From: an uncultured Eggerthellaceae bacterium
Lineage (GTDB): Bacteria; Actinomycetota; Coriobacteriia; Coriobacteriales; Eggerthellaceae
DNA: 63,434 bases
Direction: 5' to 3'
Assembly (NCBI GenBank): GCA_910584145.1
Contig: CAJTXX010000007.1
Location: 1 to 63,434 of the forward strand
This document shows, one piece after another, positions 1-8,762 of the stretch. Under the pieces are notes generated by a model, which saw only the letters and a list, made by a program, of their open reading frames with translations, was not told the DNA's origin and did not search any database. The translations under genes were made by a program, and so were the position numbers. Within the stretch, counting starts at the first letter, position 1. The number at the start of each line of letters is the position of its first letter.

Positions 1-12
1 GGGGGGGGGGGG
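1..12. other. G12 homopolymer at the window edge
   Basis: The first twelve bases are all G. Such a run at a sequence end is often a read artefact, but it could also be a real homopolymer. It lies outside any gene seen here. Confidence 0.4.
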
Positions 13-65
13 CGAGATCGGGGCTCCTTTGGCTAATGATAGGAAATGAGAGACGAGGTGATCTG

Positions 66-953
66 ATGACTGCGAGCTCTACGAAGATGTCTGACGTGCT
101 GACCCCTGCGTCGCAGGGGAAGGTGCGCGATATATACGATCTGGGAGACCGGCTGATGCTGGTCGCCACCGACCGCATCTCGGCGTTCGATCATGTGCTG
201 GCCGACGAGATACCTTACAAGGGTCAGGTGCTCACGCAGATATCCAAGTTCTGGTTCGAGCTGCTGGACGGCGTGGTGGCGAATCACATGATAACCACCG
301 ATGCGGCTGACCTTCCCGCGGAGTTCGAGCCGTGGGCCGAGTGGCTCGATGGCCGATTCATGATCGTGCGCAAGATGGATATGTTCCCGGTCGAGTGCAT
401 CATGCGCGGCTACCTTGCCGGCAGCGGCCTCAAGGAATACCAGCGCGAGGGCACGGTGTGCGGCATCCGCCTGCCGGAGGGGCTTCAGAATTCGTCGAAG
501 CTGCCTGAGCCGCTGTTCACTCCGTCTACGAAAGCCGAGATCGGCGACCACGACGAGAATATCAGCTTCGAGCGCTGCGTGCAGATCGTGGGCGAGGACG
601 ATGCGCAGGAGCTGAGCCGCCTGTCGACGGCGGTGTACAACGCGGCAGCGCAGTATGCCAGCGAGCGCGGCATCATCATCGCCGACACGAAGTTCGAGTT
701 CGGTCGCGGCGCCGATGGCCGCATCGCGCTGGGCGACGAGGTGCTGACCCCCGATTCGTCGCGTTTCTGGCCGGCCGACACGTACGCTCCCGGCGCCGAC
801 CAGCCCAGCTTTGACAAGCAATACGTGCGCGATTGGCTGACGGCGAACTGGGACGGCCAGGGCACGCCGCCGCGCCTCCCTCACGACGTGATCGAGCGCA
901 CCTCCGAGAAGTATCTGCAAGCATACGAACTGCTGACCGGAGAGAAGCTCTAG
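66..953 (+). CDS. purC: SAICAR synthetase (PurC)
   Basis: Phosphoribosylaminoimidazole-succinocarboxamide synthase: ATP-dependent coupling of aspartate to CAIR in de novo purine synthesis, cytosolic. The 295-aa product has the family's normal length and its signatures in order: GKVRDIYD near the N-terminus, DRISAFDH, the ECIMRGYLAGSG segment, GDHDENIS, IADTKFEFG and DEVLTPDSSRFWP near the C-terminus. I chose the ATG at 66 because GAGGTG lies just upstream; an in-frame ATG at 36 would add ten residues with no good ribosome site. It precedes purL by about 1 kb on the same strand, with one membrane-protein gene between. No damage is visible. Confidence 0.97.
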   Translation: MTASSTKMSDVLTPASQGKVRDIYDLGDRLMLVATDRISAFDHVLADEIPYKGQVLTQISKFWFELLDGVVANHMITTDAADLPAEFEPWAEWLDGRFMIVRKMDMFPVECIMRGYLAGSGLKEYQREGTVCGIRLPEGLQNSSKLPEPLFTPSTKAEIGDHDENISFERCVQIVGEDDAQELSRLSTAVYNAAAQYASERGIIIADTKFEFGRGADGRIALGDEVLTPDSSRFWPADTYAPGADQPSFDKQYVRDWLTANWDGQGTPPRLPHDVIERTSEKYLQAYELLTGEKL

Positions 954-964
954 CCCCTCTCCGG
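937..964 (+). terminator. possible weak terminator over the purC stop
   Basis: Perfect 8-bp inverted repeat (CCGGAGAG / CTCTCCGG) spanning the purC stop codon. No T-tract follows, so its role as a terminator is doubtful. Confidence 0.3.
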
Positions 965-974
965 CTTCATACCC

Positions 975-1206
975 GTTGCCGTGCAGTTCCGGAGCGCGGT
1001 CGAGGCCCGGATTCTTCGTAGAGAACAAGCGGAAGCTCTCGTCTTCCGCTTGTTCTCTCAGGTCGTCAAGACGTTCTGCATCGAGCAGCGCGTTCATGAG
1101 GGCTTCAAGCCTCTCGCTCTCGATCGCTCCTTGGACTTTGCCTTTCTCGAAGCTCTGCTCTTGCGCTGCGCGCTCCATCTCCTCTCCTTCTGCTTCCCGG
1201 GCGTTC
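975..1206 (-). pseudogene. possible remnant of an acidic helical C-terminal region
   Basis: The 336 bases between purC and the next gene hold no intact gene. On the minus strand one open frame reads like real protein: an acidic, helix-rich stretch with EMERAAQEQSFEKGKVQGA followed by more Glu/Leu/Ala-rich helix. This resembles the C-terminal tails of Rpn/PD-(D/E)XK transposase-like proteins, but there is no start, no N-terminal domain, and the frame runs on into antisense purC. It may be a decayed fragment or chance; I cannot decide. Confidence 0.28.
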
Positions 1207-1248
1207 GAGGGCCTGCGGGTCCTCGCCGTTCGCTGTGCGTGGGCACGC

Positions 1249-1254
1249 TATAAT
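1249..1254 (+). promoter_or_regulatory. -10 element (TATAAT)
   Basis: Perfect TATAAT 36 bases before the ATG at 1291, in an otherwise GC-rich gap. No convincing -35 hexamer is seen at the right distance. Confidence 0.45.
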
Positions 1255-1290
1255 GATGGGACGATTTCACGATCTGAACAGGAGTTATGC

Positions 1291-1965
1291 ATGTCGCAGC
1301 GCAACCCTATGAATGAGCGATATACCTCTGAGAGCCGGCGCGGCGTTACGCGCAAGAGCGCCGCTTCCGCCAAGCCGAAATCGAAGGCGGGCGGCACGGT
1401 CACCGTCGGCACGGTGAAGAAGACGCCCGCCGAGCGCAAAGCCGCGCAGAAGGCCGCGCGCAAGCAGGAGCAGCAGCGCCAGCGCGAGCTCGATCAGAAG
1501 TACTACAAGCCCGATACGGAGCGCTATAAGAAGCTGCGCCGCGTGTGGTGGCTGTCGCTGATCGGCGCCATCGTGTGCGTGTGCGGCTCGTGGGCGCTGC
1601 GCGGCGTGCAGCCCGAATGGCTGGCCATCGTGTGCCTGTTCTTGGCGTATGCGCTCATCATCTTCGCGTTCTACGTCGACTTCTCGAAGATACGCAAGGA
1701 ACGCCGGGCCTACCAGGAGCGCATGGCAGCGCTCGAGGCCGAGGACGAGAAGGCTGCTCGCAAGGGCGCCGCTGCGAAGAAGGCGGCTGAGAAGGCAGAA
1801 GCTGAAGAGGAGAAGGCGAAGCCCGTGGTGCAGAGCCGCCGCGGGTTGGGCGCACGTCGCAAGAAGGCACAGGAGGCCGAGGCTGCGAAGCTGGCCGCTG
1901 CGGCTGACGAGGCGCCAGAAGATGGCGCCGAGCCATCCGAGCAGGCGAAGGCAGCGAGCGCGTAG
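1291..1965 (+). CDS. two-TM membrane protein with basic and coiled tails, unknown function
   Basis: A 224-aa protein of no family I can name. The first about 85 residues are Lys/Arg/Ala/Gln-rich and probably cytosolic; two hydrophobic segments follow (about residues 88-107 and 110-130, WLSLIGAIVCVCGSW and WLAIVCLFLAYALIIFAFY); the C-terminal 90 residues are Ala/Glu/Lys-rich and probably a coiled coil. This topology places both tails in the cytoplasm. The ATG at 1291 has AGGAG 6-7 bases upstream and a TATAAT box behind it; the open frame extends further upstream but without a start signal. Sits between purC and purL, on the same strand, which suggests co-transcription with purL rather than a purine role. 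Confidence 0.75.
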   Translation: MSQRNPMNERYTSESRRGVTRKSAASAKPKSKAGGTVTVGTVKKTPAERKAAQKAARKQEQQRQRELDQKYYKPDTERYKKLRRVWWLSLIGAIVCVCGSWALRGVQPEWLAIVCLFLAYALIIFAFYVDFSKIRKERRAYQERMAALEAEDEKAARKGAAAKKAAEKAEAEEEKAKPVVQSRRGLGARRKKAQEAEAAKLAAAADEAPEDGAEPSEQAKAASA

Positions 1966-2025
1966 CGGCCTTCGGGGAAGTTCTGGCCATCACGCATAGT
2001 CGTCGCACCGATTGGGGGAGCTGGC

Positions 2026-5000
2026 ATGGTCAACCGCATATATGTAGAGAAGAAGCCGGGATTCGACCCGCACGCTGAGAGCCTAGCGAGCGAGCTGCGC
2101 GAAGTGCTGGGCATCGCGGCGCTGCGCGGCCTGCGGGTGCTGAACCGCTACGATGTGGAAGGCGCCGATCAGGCGCTGTTCGACGCCAGCGTAGCCGGTG
2201 TGCTCAGCGAGCCGCAGGTGGATGTGACCTATCGCACGCTCGACGAAGCGCTGCGGGAAGGTGCAGGTGGGGCATCCGCGGCCGCGCCGCAGGTGTTCGC
2301 GGTGGAATCGCTGCCGGGGCAGTTCGACCAGCGCGCCGACAGCGCTGCTGAGTGCATGCTGCTGATCGGCCAGCAGGTGCGCCCCGATGTGCGCACGGCT
2401 GCGGTGTACGTGCTGGAGGGCGACCTTTCGGCGGACGATGTGGAGGCCGTCAAGCGCTATGTCATCAACCCGGTGGAGGCGCGCGAGGCGCAGCTCGACG
2501 AGGTGGCGACGCTCGAGCAGGATTTTCCCGAGCCGGCCGATGTGGAGGTGCTCGACGGCTTCCTCGACCTTGACGGGGCGGGGCTCGCGGCATTCATCGC
2601 CGAGCGCGGCCTTGCGATGGACTTAGCCGACATAACGTTCCTACAGCAGCACTTCCGCGACGAGGGGCGCCCGCCTACCATCACGGAAGTGAAGATGGTG
2701 GACACCTACTGGTCGGACCACTGCCGCCACACCACGTTCGGCACGCAGCTCACCGACATAGAGATAGCGGACGCGAACGTGCAGCGCGCCTTCGACGCGT
2801 ACTTGGAGCTGCGGCGCAAGCTGGGCCGGGAAGAGAAGCCCGTGTGCCTGATGGATATGGGCACGATCGGCGCGAAGGCGCTGGCGGCGGACGGCCGCCT
2901 TGTCGGGCTGGATGAATCTGAGGAGATAAACGCGTGCACGGTGCGCGTGAAGGTGGACGTGCGCGGCGAAGAGCAGGACTGGCTGTACCTGTTCAAGAAC
3001 GAAACGCATAACCATCCTACCGAGATCGAGCCGTTCGGCGGCGCGGCTACGTGCCTGGGCGGCGCTATCCGCGACCCGTTGAGCGGCCGGGCGTATGTGT
3101 ATCAGGCTATGCGCGTGACGGGTGCGGCCGACCCCACGGCGGCGCTGGCCGACACGCTGCCGGGTAAGCTGCCGCAGCGTAAGCTGTGCCTGACCGCGGC
3201 TGAGGGGTATTCGTCGTACGGAAATCAGATCGGGCTGGCAACGGGCCAGGTGGACGAGCTGTACCACCCGGGCTACGCCGCTAAGCGCATGGAGATCGGC
3301 GCGGTGGTGGGCGCTACGCCCGCGGGTGACGTGCGGCGCGAGACGCCGGCGCCGGGCGATGTCGTGGTGCTGCTGGGCGGGCGCACCGGGCGCGACGGCA
3401 TCGGCGGGGCCACGGGCTCGTCGAAGGCGCACAGCGCCACGTCCATCGAGACGTGCGGCGCCGAGGTGCAGAAGGGCAATCCCCCGGTAGAGCGTAAGAT
3501 ACAGCGCCTGTTCCGCAATAGCGAGGCGTGCCGGATGATAAAGCGCTGCAACGATTTCGGTGCGGGCGGCGTGTCGGTGGCCATCGGCGAGCTGGCCGAT
3601 GGGTTGGAGATTGACCTGGACGCCGTGCCGCTGAAATATGCGGGTCTGGACGGCACCGAGATAGCTATCTCCGAGAGCCAGGAGCGCATGGCGGTGGCGC
3701 TGGCGCCCGAGGGCGTGGACGCATTCATCGCGCTCGCGCACGAGGAGAATCTGGAAGCTACGCCGGTGGCGCGCGTGACGGCCGAGCCGCGCGTGCGCAT
3801 GCGGTGGCGCGGGCGCGACATCGTGGATGTATCGCGCGCGTTCCTGGCGAGCAACGGTGCTCCGAAGTTCCAACCGGTGAAGGTGGAGGCACCGGTTGGC
3901 GTTCGCGGCGCACAGCTCGGCGGCAGCGCTGCGGTGCGCCAAGATGGCGCGGCCCCGCTGGGCGAGCGCTTCCGGGCGCTGCTGTCTGACATCAACGTCG
4001 CCTCGAATAAGGGGCTGGCAGAGCGGTTCGACTCCACTATCGGCGCAGCCACGGTGCTCATGCCGTTCGGCGGCTCCGAGCAGCTCACGCCTGCGCAGGC
4101 GATGGTGGCGAAGTTGCCGGTGCTGGGCGGCCAGACCACTACGGTGTCGGGGCTGGCCTGGGGCTTCAACCCCTACCTGACCGCGGCCGACCCGTTCGTC
4201 GGCAGCTACATAGCTGTGGTCGAGTCGGTGGCGAAGCTGGTGGCGAGCGGTTTCGAGCGCCGCATGATGTACCTGACCTTCCAGGAATACTTCGAGAAGC
4301 TACGCGACGAGCCGGCGCGCTGGGGCAAGCCTGTCGCAGCGGTGCTGGGCGCGCTGATGGCGCAGCTCGATCTGGGCGTGGGCGCCATCGGCGGCAAGGA
4401 TTCCATGTCGGGCTCGTTCGAGCAGCTCGACGTGCCGCCGACGCTGGTGTCGTTCGCCACGGCGGTGGGAGATATCGACCGCGTGACGTCGCCGGAGTTC
4501 AAGCGAGCTGGCAGCCGCATCGTGTGGGTGAAGGACGAGGGCAGCGCAGGCGATGCGCCCGTTGCTCCCTGCGCGGCTATGGACCTGGTTGAAGGTGCCA
4601 TCGGGCGCGGCGAGGTGCTGGCCGCCAGCACGCCCGGGTATGGTGGCGCGGCCGAGACGCTGTTCAAGATGTGCGTGGGCAACCGCATCGGCGTGGAGCT
4701 CGCCCGCGAGGTGGATGCCGACGCGCTGTTCGACCTGGCATATGGCAGCTTCATCGTGGAGCTGGCGGACGGTGCGCCCCTTCCTGCGGCTGACGGCGTG
4801 TCCGTCACCGTTATCGGCGAGACGACCGAGGCCTATGCGCTGGCTTTCCCCGACGAAGCGCTCGACTTGGCGGAGCTGCAAGAGGTGTGGGAGGCTGGTA
4901 TCGAGCCGGTGTTCCCGTACCGCACGCTGGCGGCGGATGCTGCGACGCTCGAAGAGGTGCCGGCTGTCAGCTACACAGCGGGCTGCGCGGCGCGCTACCA

Positions 5001-5814
5001 GGGCAGCGCTATCGCGCGGCCGCACGTGGTCATCCCGGTGTTCCCCGGCAACAATTGCGAATACGACTCAGCGGCGGCGTTCGAGCGGGCCGGTGCGCGC
5101 GCTACCACGTTCGTGGTGAACAACCTGTCGCCCGATGCCGTGCGCGAGAGCACCGCCGAGCTGGCGCGTTTGATCGGCGAGGCGCAGATCGTCATGCTGC
5201 CAGGTGGGTTCTCCGGTGGCGACGAGCCGGATGGTTCGGCGAAGTTCATCACCTCGTTCTTCCGCGCGCCAGCCGTTACCGAGGCTGTGCGCGACCTGCT
5301 CCAGAACCGCGACGGCCTGATGCTCGGCATCTGCAATGGCTTCCAGGCGCTGGTGAAGCTGGGCCTTGTGCCGTATGGCGATATCGTCGAGCCCACGGCC
5401 GACAGCGCGACGCTCACGTTCAACCGGATCGGCCGCCATCAGAGCCGGCTCGTGCGCACGCGCATCGCGTCGAACCTGTCGCCGTGGTTGGCAGAATGCC
5501 AGGTGGACGACGTGCATACGGTGGCGATCAGCCACGGCGAGGGGCGCTTCGTGGCGCCGCCTGCGCTGATCGACGACCTGGTGCTGGCGGGTCAGGTGGC
5601 CACGCAGTACGTGGATGCCGCCGGGCAGCCCAACATGGACCTCGCGGCGAACCCGAACGGCAGCATGCTGGCCATCGAGGGCATAACCAGCCCCGACGGG
5701 CGCGTGCTGGGCAAGATGGGCCACACCGAGCGCGCCGGCGCGAACCTATACAAGAACGTACCCGGCAACCTCTACCAGCCGATATTCGAAGCCGGCGTGA
5801 GGTACTTCGGGTAG
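2026..5814 (+). CDS. purL: phosphoribosylformylglycinamidine synthase, single-chain PurL
   Basis: Makes FGAM from FGAR, glutamine and ATP (step 4 of purine synthesis). At 1262 aa it is the large form, carrying PurS-like, AIRS-type synthetase and glutaminase domains in one chain. The linker/substrate segment DTYWSDHCRHTTF is near residue 228, FKNETHNHPTEIEPFGG near 325, and the C-terminal class I amidotransferase has VIPVFPGNNCEYD, LPGGFSGGDEPDG and the nucleophile Cys1103 in LGICNGFQAL. The start has GGGGGAG five bases upstream. The motif order fits the clostridial/coriobacterial one-chain type. No frameshift or missing active-site residue was seen. Confidence 0.96.
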   Translation: MVNRIYVEKKPGFDPHAESLASELREVLGIAALRGLRVLNRYDVEGADQALFDASVAGVLSEPQVDVTYRTLDEALREGAGGASAAAPQVFAVESLPGQFDQRADSAAECMLLIGQQVRPDVRTAAVYVLEGDLSADDVEAVKRYVINPVEAREAQLDEVATLEQDFPEPADVEVLDGFLDLDGAGLAAFIAERGLAMDLADITFLQQHFRDEGRPPTITEVKMVDTYWSDHCRHTTFGTQLTDIEIADANVQRAFDAYLELRRKLGREEKPVCLMDMGTIGAKALAADGRLVGLDESEEINACTVRVKVDVRGEEQDWLYLFKNETHNHPTEIEPFGGAATCLGGAIRDPLSGRAYVYQAMRVTGAADPTAALADTLPGKLPQRKLCLTAAEGYSSYGNQIGLATGQVDELYHPGYAAKRMEIGAVVGATPAGDVRRETPAPGDVVVLLGGRTGRDGIGGATGSSKAHSATSIETCGAEVQKGNPPVERKIQRLFRNSEACRMIKRCNDFGAGGVSVAIGELADGLEIDLDAVPLKYAGLDGTEIAISESQERMAVALAPEGVDAFIALAHEENLEATPVARVTAEPRVRMRWRGRDIVDVSRAFLASNGAPKFQPVKVEAPVGVRGAQLGGSAAVRQDGAAPLGERFRALLSDINVASNKGLAERFDSTIGAATVLMPFGGSEQLTPAQAMVAKLPVLGGQTTTVSGLAWGFNPYLTAADPFVGSYIAVVESVAKLVASGFERRMMYLTFQEYFEKLRDEPARWGKPVAAVLGALMAQLDLGVGAIGGKDSMSGSFEQLDVPPTLVSFATAVGDIDRVTSPEFKRAGSRIVWVKDEGSAGDAPVAPCAAMDLVEGAIGRGEVLAASTPGYGGAAETLFKMCVGNRIGVELAREVDADALFDLAYGSFIVELADGAPLPAADGVSVTVIGETTEAYALAFPDEALDLAELQEVWEAGIEPVFPYRTLAADAATLEEVPAVSYTAGCAARYQGSAIARPHVVIPVFPGNNCEYDSAAAFERAGARATTFVVNNLSPDAVRESTAELARLIGEAQIVMLPGGFSGGDEPDGSAKFITSFFRAPAVTEAVRDLLQNRDGLMLGICNGFQALVKLGLVPYGDIVEPTADSATLTFNRIGRHQSRLVRTRIASNLSPWLAECQVDDVHTVAISHGEGRFVAPPALIDDLVLAGQVATQYVDAAGQPNMDLAANPNGSMLAIEGITSPDGRVLGKMGHTERAGANLYKNVPGNLYQPIFEAGVRYFG

Positions 5815-5819
5815 CGATC

Positions 5820-5972
5820 ATGGACGAGCGCGCGTCGGAACAAGAGCTGAGAAGGGAAGCGGCCCGGCAGGATGAGTTCCTGCGGGCCGCTCATGAGGAT
5901 GATGATGGGTACGACCCTTATAGCGATAGACCTTATGTAGAGCCGCTCTTCGAGCGCGATCCGTGGGATTAG
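5820..5972 (+). CDS. 50-aa acidic protein, unknown function
   Basis: Starts five bases after the purL stop and encodes a very acidic, hydrophilic 50-aa peptide rich in Asp/Glu/Arg, with DDDGYDPYSDRPYVEPLF in its second half and ending FERDPWD. Codon use matches the neighbours. There is no strong ribosome site (only a weak GAGGTA about 20 bases upstream), so it would be translationally coupled to purL. Its stop codon overlaps the stop of the convergent MoaE-family gene. No family recognised. It could be a non-coding tail of the purL transcript, but the composition reads as protein. Confidence 0.55.
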   Translation: MDERASEQELRREAARQDEFLRAAHEDDDGYDPYSDRPYVEPLFERDPWD

Positions 5973-6364
5973 GCGTATATCTCTTTCTCCACCACGAGCT
6001 CGTTCTTGATCTTGCCGACCAGCTTCTGCAAGGCGTCGATGCAGTTCGGGCGTATGTCGGCGCCGATCAGCACGTACATGATGCTGTCGCCCACGCCTAG
6101 CACGCCCTCGTTGAGCCATGTGCGCACGTAGTACACGCCCGGCCACGTGAGCGCTTCGGCCACCGCTGCGTCCAGGCCGGCGGCATCGTAGCTGAATTCT
6201 ATCTGCGCCACGTCTCCGAGGCCCTGCGCACCCTCGCGCACCTGCGCCTTGGGCGTTATGCGCACCACGCCGTTATGCGTGAGGAACATGCCGCACTGCG
6301 CCGCTTCGGGCGTCGTCTTCGCCTCTGCGAGCCACTGGTCCATCGACGGCTCTTGCTTAGCCAT
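5969..6364 (-). CDS. MoaE-family molybdopterin synthase-like protein
   Basis: A 131-aa protein resembling the short MoaE-like family (molybdopterin synthase large subunit relatives) of anaerobic actinobacteria and clostridia: GMFLTHNGVVRITPKAQV, then PGVYYVRTWLNEG, VGDSIMYVLIGADIRP and a C-terminal KLVGKIKNELVVEKEIY. Classical MoaE converts precursor Z to molybdopterin with MoaD; whether this branch does so is not shown. Start ATG has AAGGAGG five bases upstream. It stands alone, convergent with the small gene after purL. The window also encodes a molybdo-enzyme of the DMSO reductase family (48667-51072), so a cofactor role is plausible but inferred. Confidence 0.75.
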   Translation of the reverse strand: MAKQEPSMDQWLAEAKTTPEAAQCGMFLTHNGVVRITPKAQVREGAQGLGDVAQIEFSYDAAGLDAAVAEALTWPGVYYVRTWLNEGVLGVGDSIMYVLIGADIRPNCIDALQKLVGKIKNELVVEKEIYA

Positions 6365-6526
6365 ATGACCTCCTTGAGCGTTTGATTATCCACGGATAAG
6401 AATAACCGAACGCCCGAACGATGGCAACAAACCGCGCGCGACCCGCGTGGCTCAGCAGCGCGCGAAACCTCCCTGTAACGGCGCTTTGGTAGAATGGGGC
6501 GACCTATTACGTACCGAGGAGTTGAT

Positions 6527-7882
6527 ATGGCTTTACCTGCGTCCGACCTTTCCAAACAGCCCGATAACCGCACTACGATGGATCTAGGCCGCGTGCTGCC
6601 CTGCACGGCTGAGGTGCGCGACGGGCACCTGTTCATCGGCGGCGTCGACATGGCGGAGCTGGCGCGGGAAGAGGGCACGGCGCTCTACGTATTCGACGAG
6701 GCCGATCTGCGCTGGCGCATGGAAGAGTACTTGCGCGCTTTCCGCAGCCGCTACGCGCAGACCGATGTGGTGTACGCGAGCAAGGCGTTCCTGAACAAAG
6801 CGGCAGTGCGCATCGCCGACGAACTGGGGCTGTGCCTGGATGTGTCGGGCGGCGGCGAGCTCGCGTGCGCGCTGTCGGCAGGGTTCCCGGCCGAGCGCGT
6901 GGTGATGCACGGTAACAACAAGACGCCGGTGGAGCTCGAAGAGGCCATGCGCGCGGGTGTGGGCCGCATCGTGGTGGATAGCCGCATCGAGCTGGCGCGC
7001 ATCAGCGAGATAGCGGGGCGCTTGGGCATCACGCAGGGCATCTTCATGCGCATCACGCCGGGCGTGGAGGCCGATACGCACGAGTATATCCGCACCGGCT
7101 GCGAAGATTCGAAGTTCGGCTTCACCATGAAAGACGACTTCGCATACACCTGCGTGGGCACGGCGCTGGAGACGCCGCACGTGCATCTGGCAGGCTTCCA
7201 CTGCCACATCGGCAGCCAGATATTCGCGTTGCATTCATTCCGCGAGGCGGCCGACGTGATGGTCGGGTTCATGGCGCGCGTGCGCGACGGCTACGGGCAC
7301 ACGGTGGAAGAGCTCGACCTGGGCGGCGGGCTCGGCATAGCCTATGTCGCCGACGACGAGCCGCCGACCATCGACGAGTTCGCCGAGGGGACATGCAGCG
7401 CGGTGCGCGAGGCGTGCGAGGCGCGCGACCTGCCGCTGCCGCGCCTGCTGGTGGAACCGGGCCGCAGCCTGGTGGCGAATGCCGGCGTCACGCTGTACAC
7501 CGTGGGCATCTTGAAGACACTGCCGGGCATCCGCAAGTTCGTCGCGGTCGATGGCGGCATGAGCGACAACATCCGCACGGCGCTCTATCACGCCGACTAC
7601 GAGCCGACGCTGGCGAACAAGGCCGACCAGCCGCGCACCGAGATCGTCACCTTGTGCGGGAAGCACTGCGAGAGCGGCGACGCAGTGGTGGTGGACATGC
7701 CGCTGCAAAAGGCCGAGGTGGGCGACATCGTGTGCGTGTTCGGCACCGGCGCCTACTGCGCCACGATGGCGAGCAACTACAACGGCCAGCCGCGCCCCGC
7801 CGTGGTGTTCGTGCGCGATGGCGAAGCCCGCGTCACCACCCGTCGGGAAACGTACGAGGACTTGTACGCCCGCGATCTGTAG
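6527..7882 (+). CDS. lysA: diaminopimelate decarboxylase (LysA)
   Basis: PLP enzyme of fold type III that decarboxylates meso-diaminopimelate to lysine. The 451-aa chain has the PLP-binding Lys86 in VVYASKAFLNK, HGNNKTP, the GCEDSKFGF and FHCHIGSQI strands, the phosphate-binding LDLGGGLGIAY, LLVEPGRSLVANAG, VDGGMSDN and the catalytic-Cys segment LCGKHCESGD, and ends with the usual GAYCATMASNYN...RP block. GAGGAG lies five to ten bases before the ATG at 6527; an upstream in-frame ATG at 6494 lacks such a site. It is a single-gene unit; no lysine riboswitch is seen in the 162 bases upstream. Confidence 0.96.
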   Translation: MALPASDLSKQPDNRTTMDLGRVLPCTAEVRDGHLFIGGVDMAELAREEGTALYVFDEADLRWRMEEYLRAFRSRYAQTDVVYASKAFLNKAAVRIADELGLCLDVSGGGELACALSAGFPAERVVMHGNNKTPVELEEAMRAGVGRIVVDSRIELARISEIAGRLGITQGIFMRITPGVEADTHEYIRTGCEDSKFGFTMKDDFAYTCVGTALETPHVHLAGFHCHIGSQIFALHSFREAADVMVGFMARVRDGYGHTVEELDLGGGLGIAYVADDEPPTIDEFAEGTCSAVREACEARDLPLPRLLVEPGRSLVANAGVTLYTVGILKTLPGIRKFVAVDGGMSDNIRTALYHADYEPTLANKADQPRTEIVTLCGKHCESGDAVVVDMPLQKAEVGDIVCVFGTGAYCATMASNYNGQPRPAVVFVRDGEARVTTRRETYEDLYARDL

Positions 7883-8213
7883 GGCGTTCTCATAGCGGAA
7901 GCAGCCTGATCTTTGAAGGCTTTGTGATGGCGTGCGGGTTCGGCCGCGCGCCATCTGTGTTTCTGCGCATCGACTAGAATATCGTCTCTGAACGGGCGAT
8001 ATATTGCTGTGTGGAGCCGCCTGCGGGTTTTGAAGATTTGTTGAATTGGGTTTTAGGGGTTGCAAACCTGAGAATCGGTGGGTTAGATTGCGCAGTGTTC
8101 AGTAGCAACGGAAAGCGTTCCATCTCCACCCGGGATCACGCTCGTTGTCCGGACGGGACAAAAAACCGGACGATGCAGCAGGTGGATAGGGAACGACAAG
8201 GGACGGGTTCATC
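7883..8213 (+). promoter_or_regulatory. intergenic region with candidate promoter of the surface locus
   Basis: No gene is seen in these 331 bases. A candidate promoter TTGCAA (8060-8065), 17-base spacer, TTAGAT (8083-8088) lies about 125 bases before the first gene of the surface locus. An interrupted repeat ATATCG...CGATAT sits at 7979-8002. The long leader (about 115 nt) contains no riboswitch consensus I recognise. AAGGGACGGG shortly before 8214 can serve as the ribosome site. Confidence 0.4.
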
Positions 8214-8762
8214 ATGAAGAAGACACGCGCCTTCGCGAAGAAGGCTATATCGGCTATGGCCGCGTTCGCTCTCGTGGCGACGATGTGCCCTGCTGGCGCT
8301 CTTGCAGCCGAGCCTGCAACGCCGTCGCAGGATGGCGCGTCGGCGGCGCAGGATGCCGGCAGCAGCGCATCCGCCTCGGCGAGCATCGTCTCCGAGGAAG
8401 TAGCCATCGTGCCTGCTACGAGCCAAGATGCACCCGAGCAGCCTGCAGCTCCGGCTGAGCCCGCTGCCGAGGAAGCACCCGAGCCGAGCAGCACGCCCGG
8501 CGTTCCGGCGCAGGTGAGCGCCTCCGATGCCGACATTGACATGCTGGCCGCGCAGGTGGCTCTTTCCGATAGCGCCTCTGGTGCGCTGATCGTCTCCGGC
8601 GGTCTGGCTTACGCCGTGAACGCCGATGCGCCCGACACGGTGTCGTTCGTCGGTTGGACCGGCAACGCGCTGCAAGGCGCCCTTACCATCCCGCACGAGG
8701 TGCGCTCCGGCGACAAAGGCTTCGCTGTGACCAGAATCTGTGCGGGGGGGGGTCAGCGCTAA
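8214..8762 (+). CDS. N-terminal part of giant BspA/InlB-type surface protein, ended by a frameshift
   Basis: Encodes 182 residues: a Sec signal peptide (KKTRAFAKKA, hydrophobic core, AGALAA/EP cleavage), a Pro/Ala/Glu/Ser-rich linker, and the first strand of a BspA-like leucine-rich region (ALTIPHEVRSGDKGFAVTRI). It then meets a run of nine G (8744-8752) and stops at TAA 8760-8762. The downstream frame (8753-15856) continues the same kind of protein in the -1 frame for another 2,367 codons, so this is the head of one gene. With G10 or G7 in the tract the two would join into about 2,547 aa. As read, only a short secreted fragment would be made. Either a phase-variable off state, programmed slippage, a true pseudogene or a sequencing error. 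Confidence 0.75.
   Translation: MKKTRAFAKKAISAMAAFALVATMCPAGALAAEPATPSQDGASAAQDAGSSASASASIVSEEVAIVPATSQDAPEQPAAPAEPAAEEAPEPSSTPGVPAQVSASDADIDMLAAQVALSDSASGALIVSGGLAYAVNADAPDTVSFVGWTGNALQGALTIPHEVRSGDKGFAVTRICAGGGQR
8744..8752 (+). repeat. G9 homopolymer at the frame junction (possible contingency tract)
   Basis: Nine consecutive G inside the coding sequence exactly where the reading frame changes. A one-base gain or a two-base loss restores the full frame; a -1 slip by ribosome or polymerase would do the same. Confidence 0.6.

Noticed and set aside
2641..3942. Long minus-strand open frames antisense to purL, accDA, aspS, the giant surface genes and the molybdo-reductase
   Set aside because: They mirror GC-rich codon bias; compositions are Arg/His/Ala-rich without motifs, and each overlaps a well-supported gene.
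6365..6526. Lysine riboswitch before lysA
   Set aside because: The gap is too short and none of the conserved L-box segments is visible.
7883..8213. Possible c-di-GMP (GEMM) riboswitch before the surface locus
   Set aside because: TTGCAAACC resembles one conserved piece, but the matching downstream GEMM elements and stems are absent.
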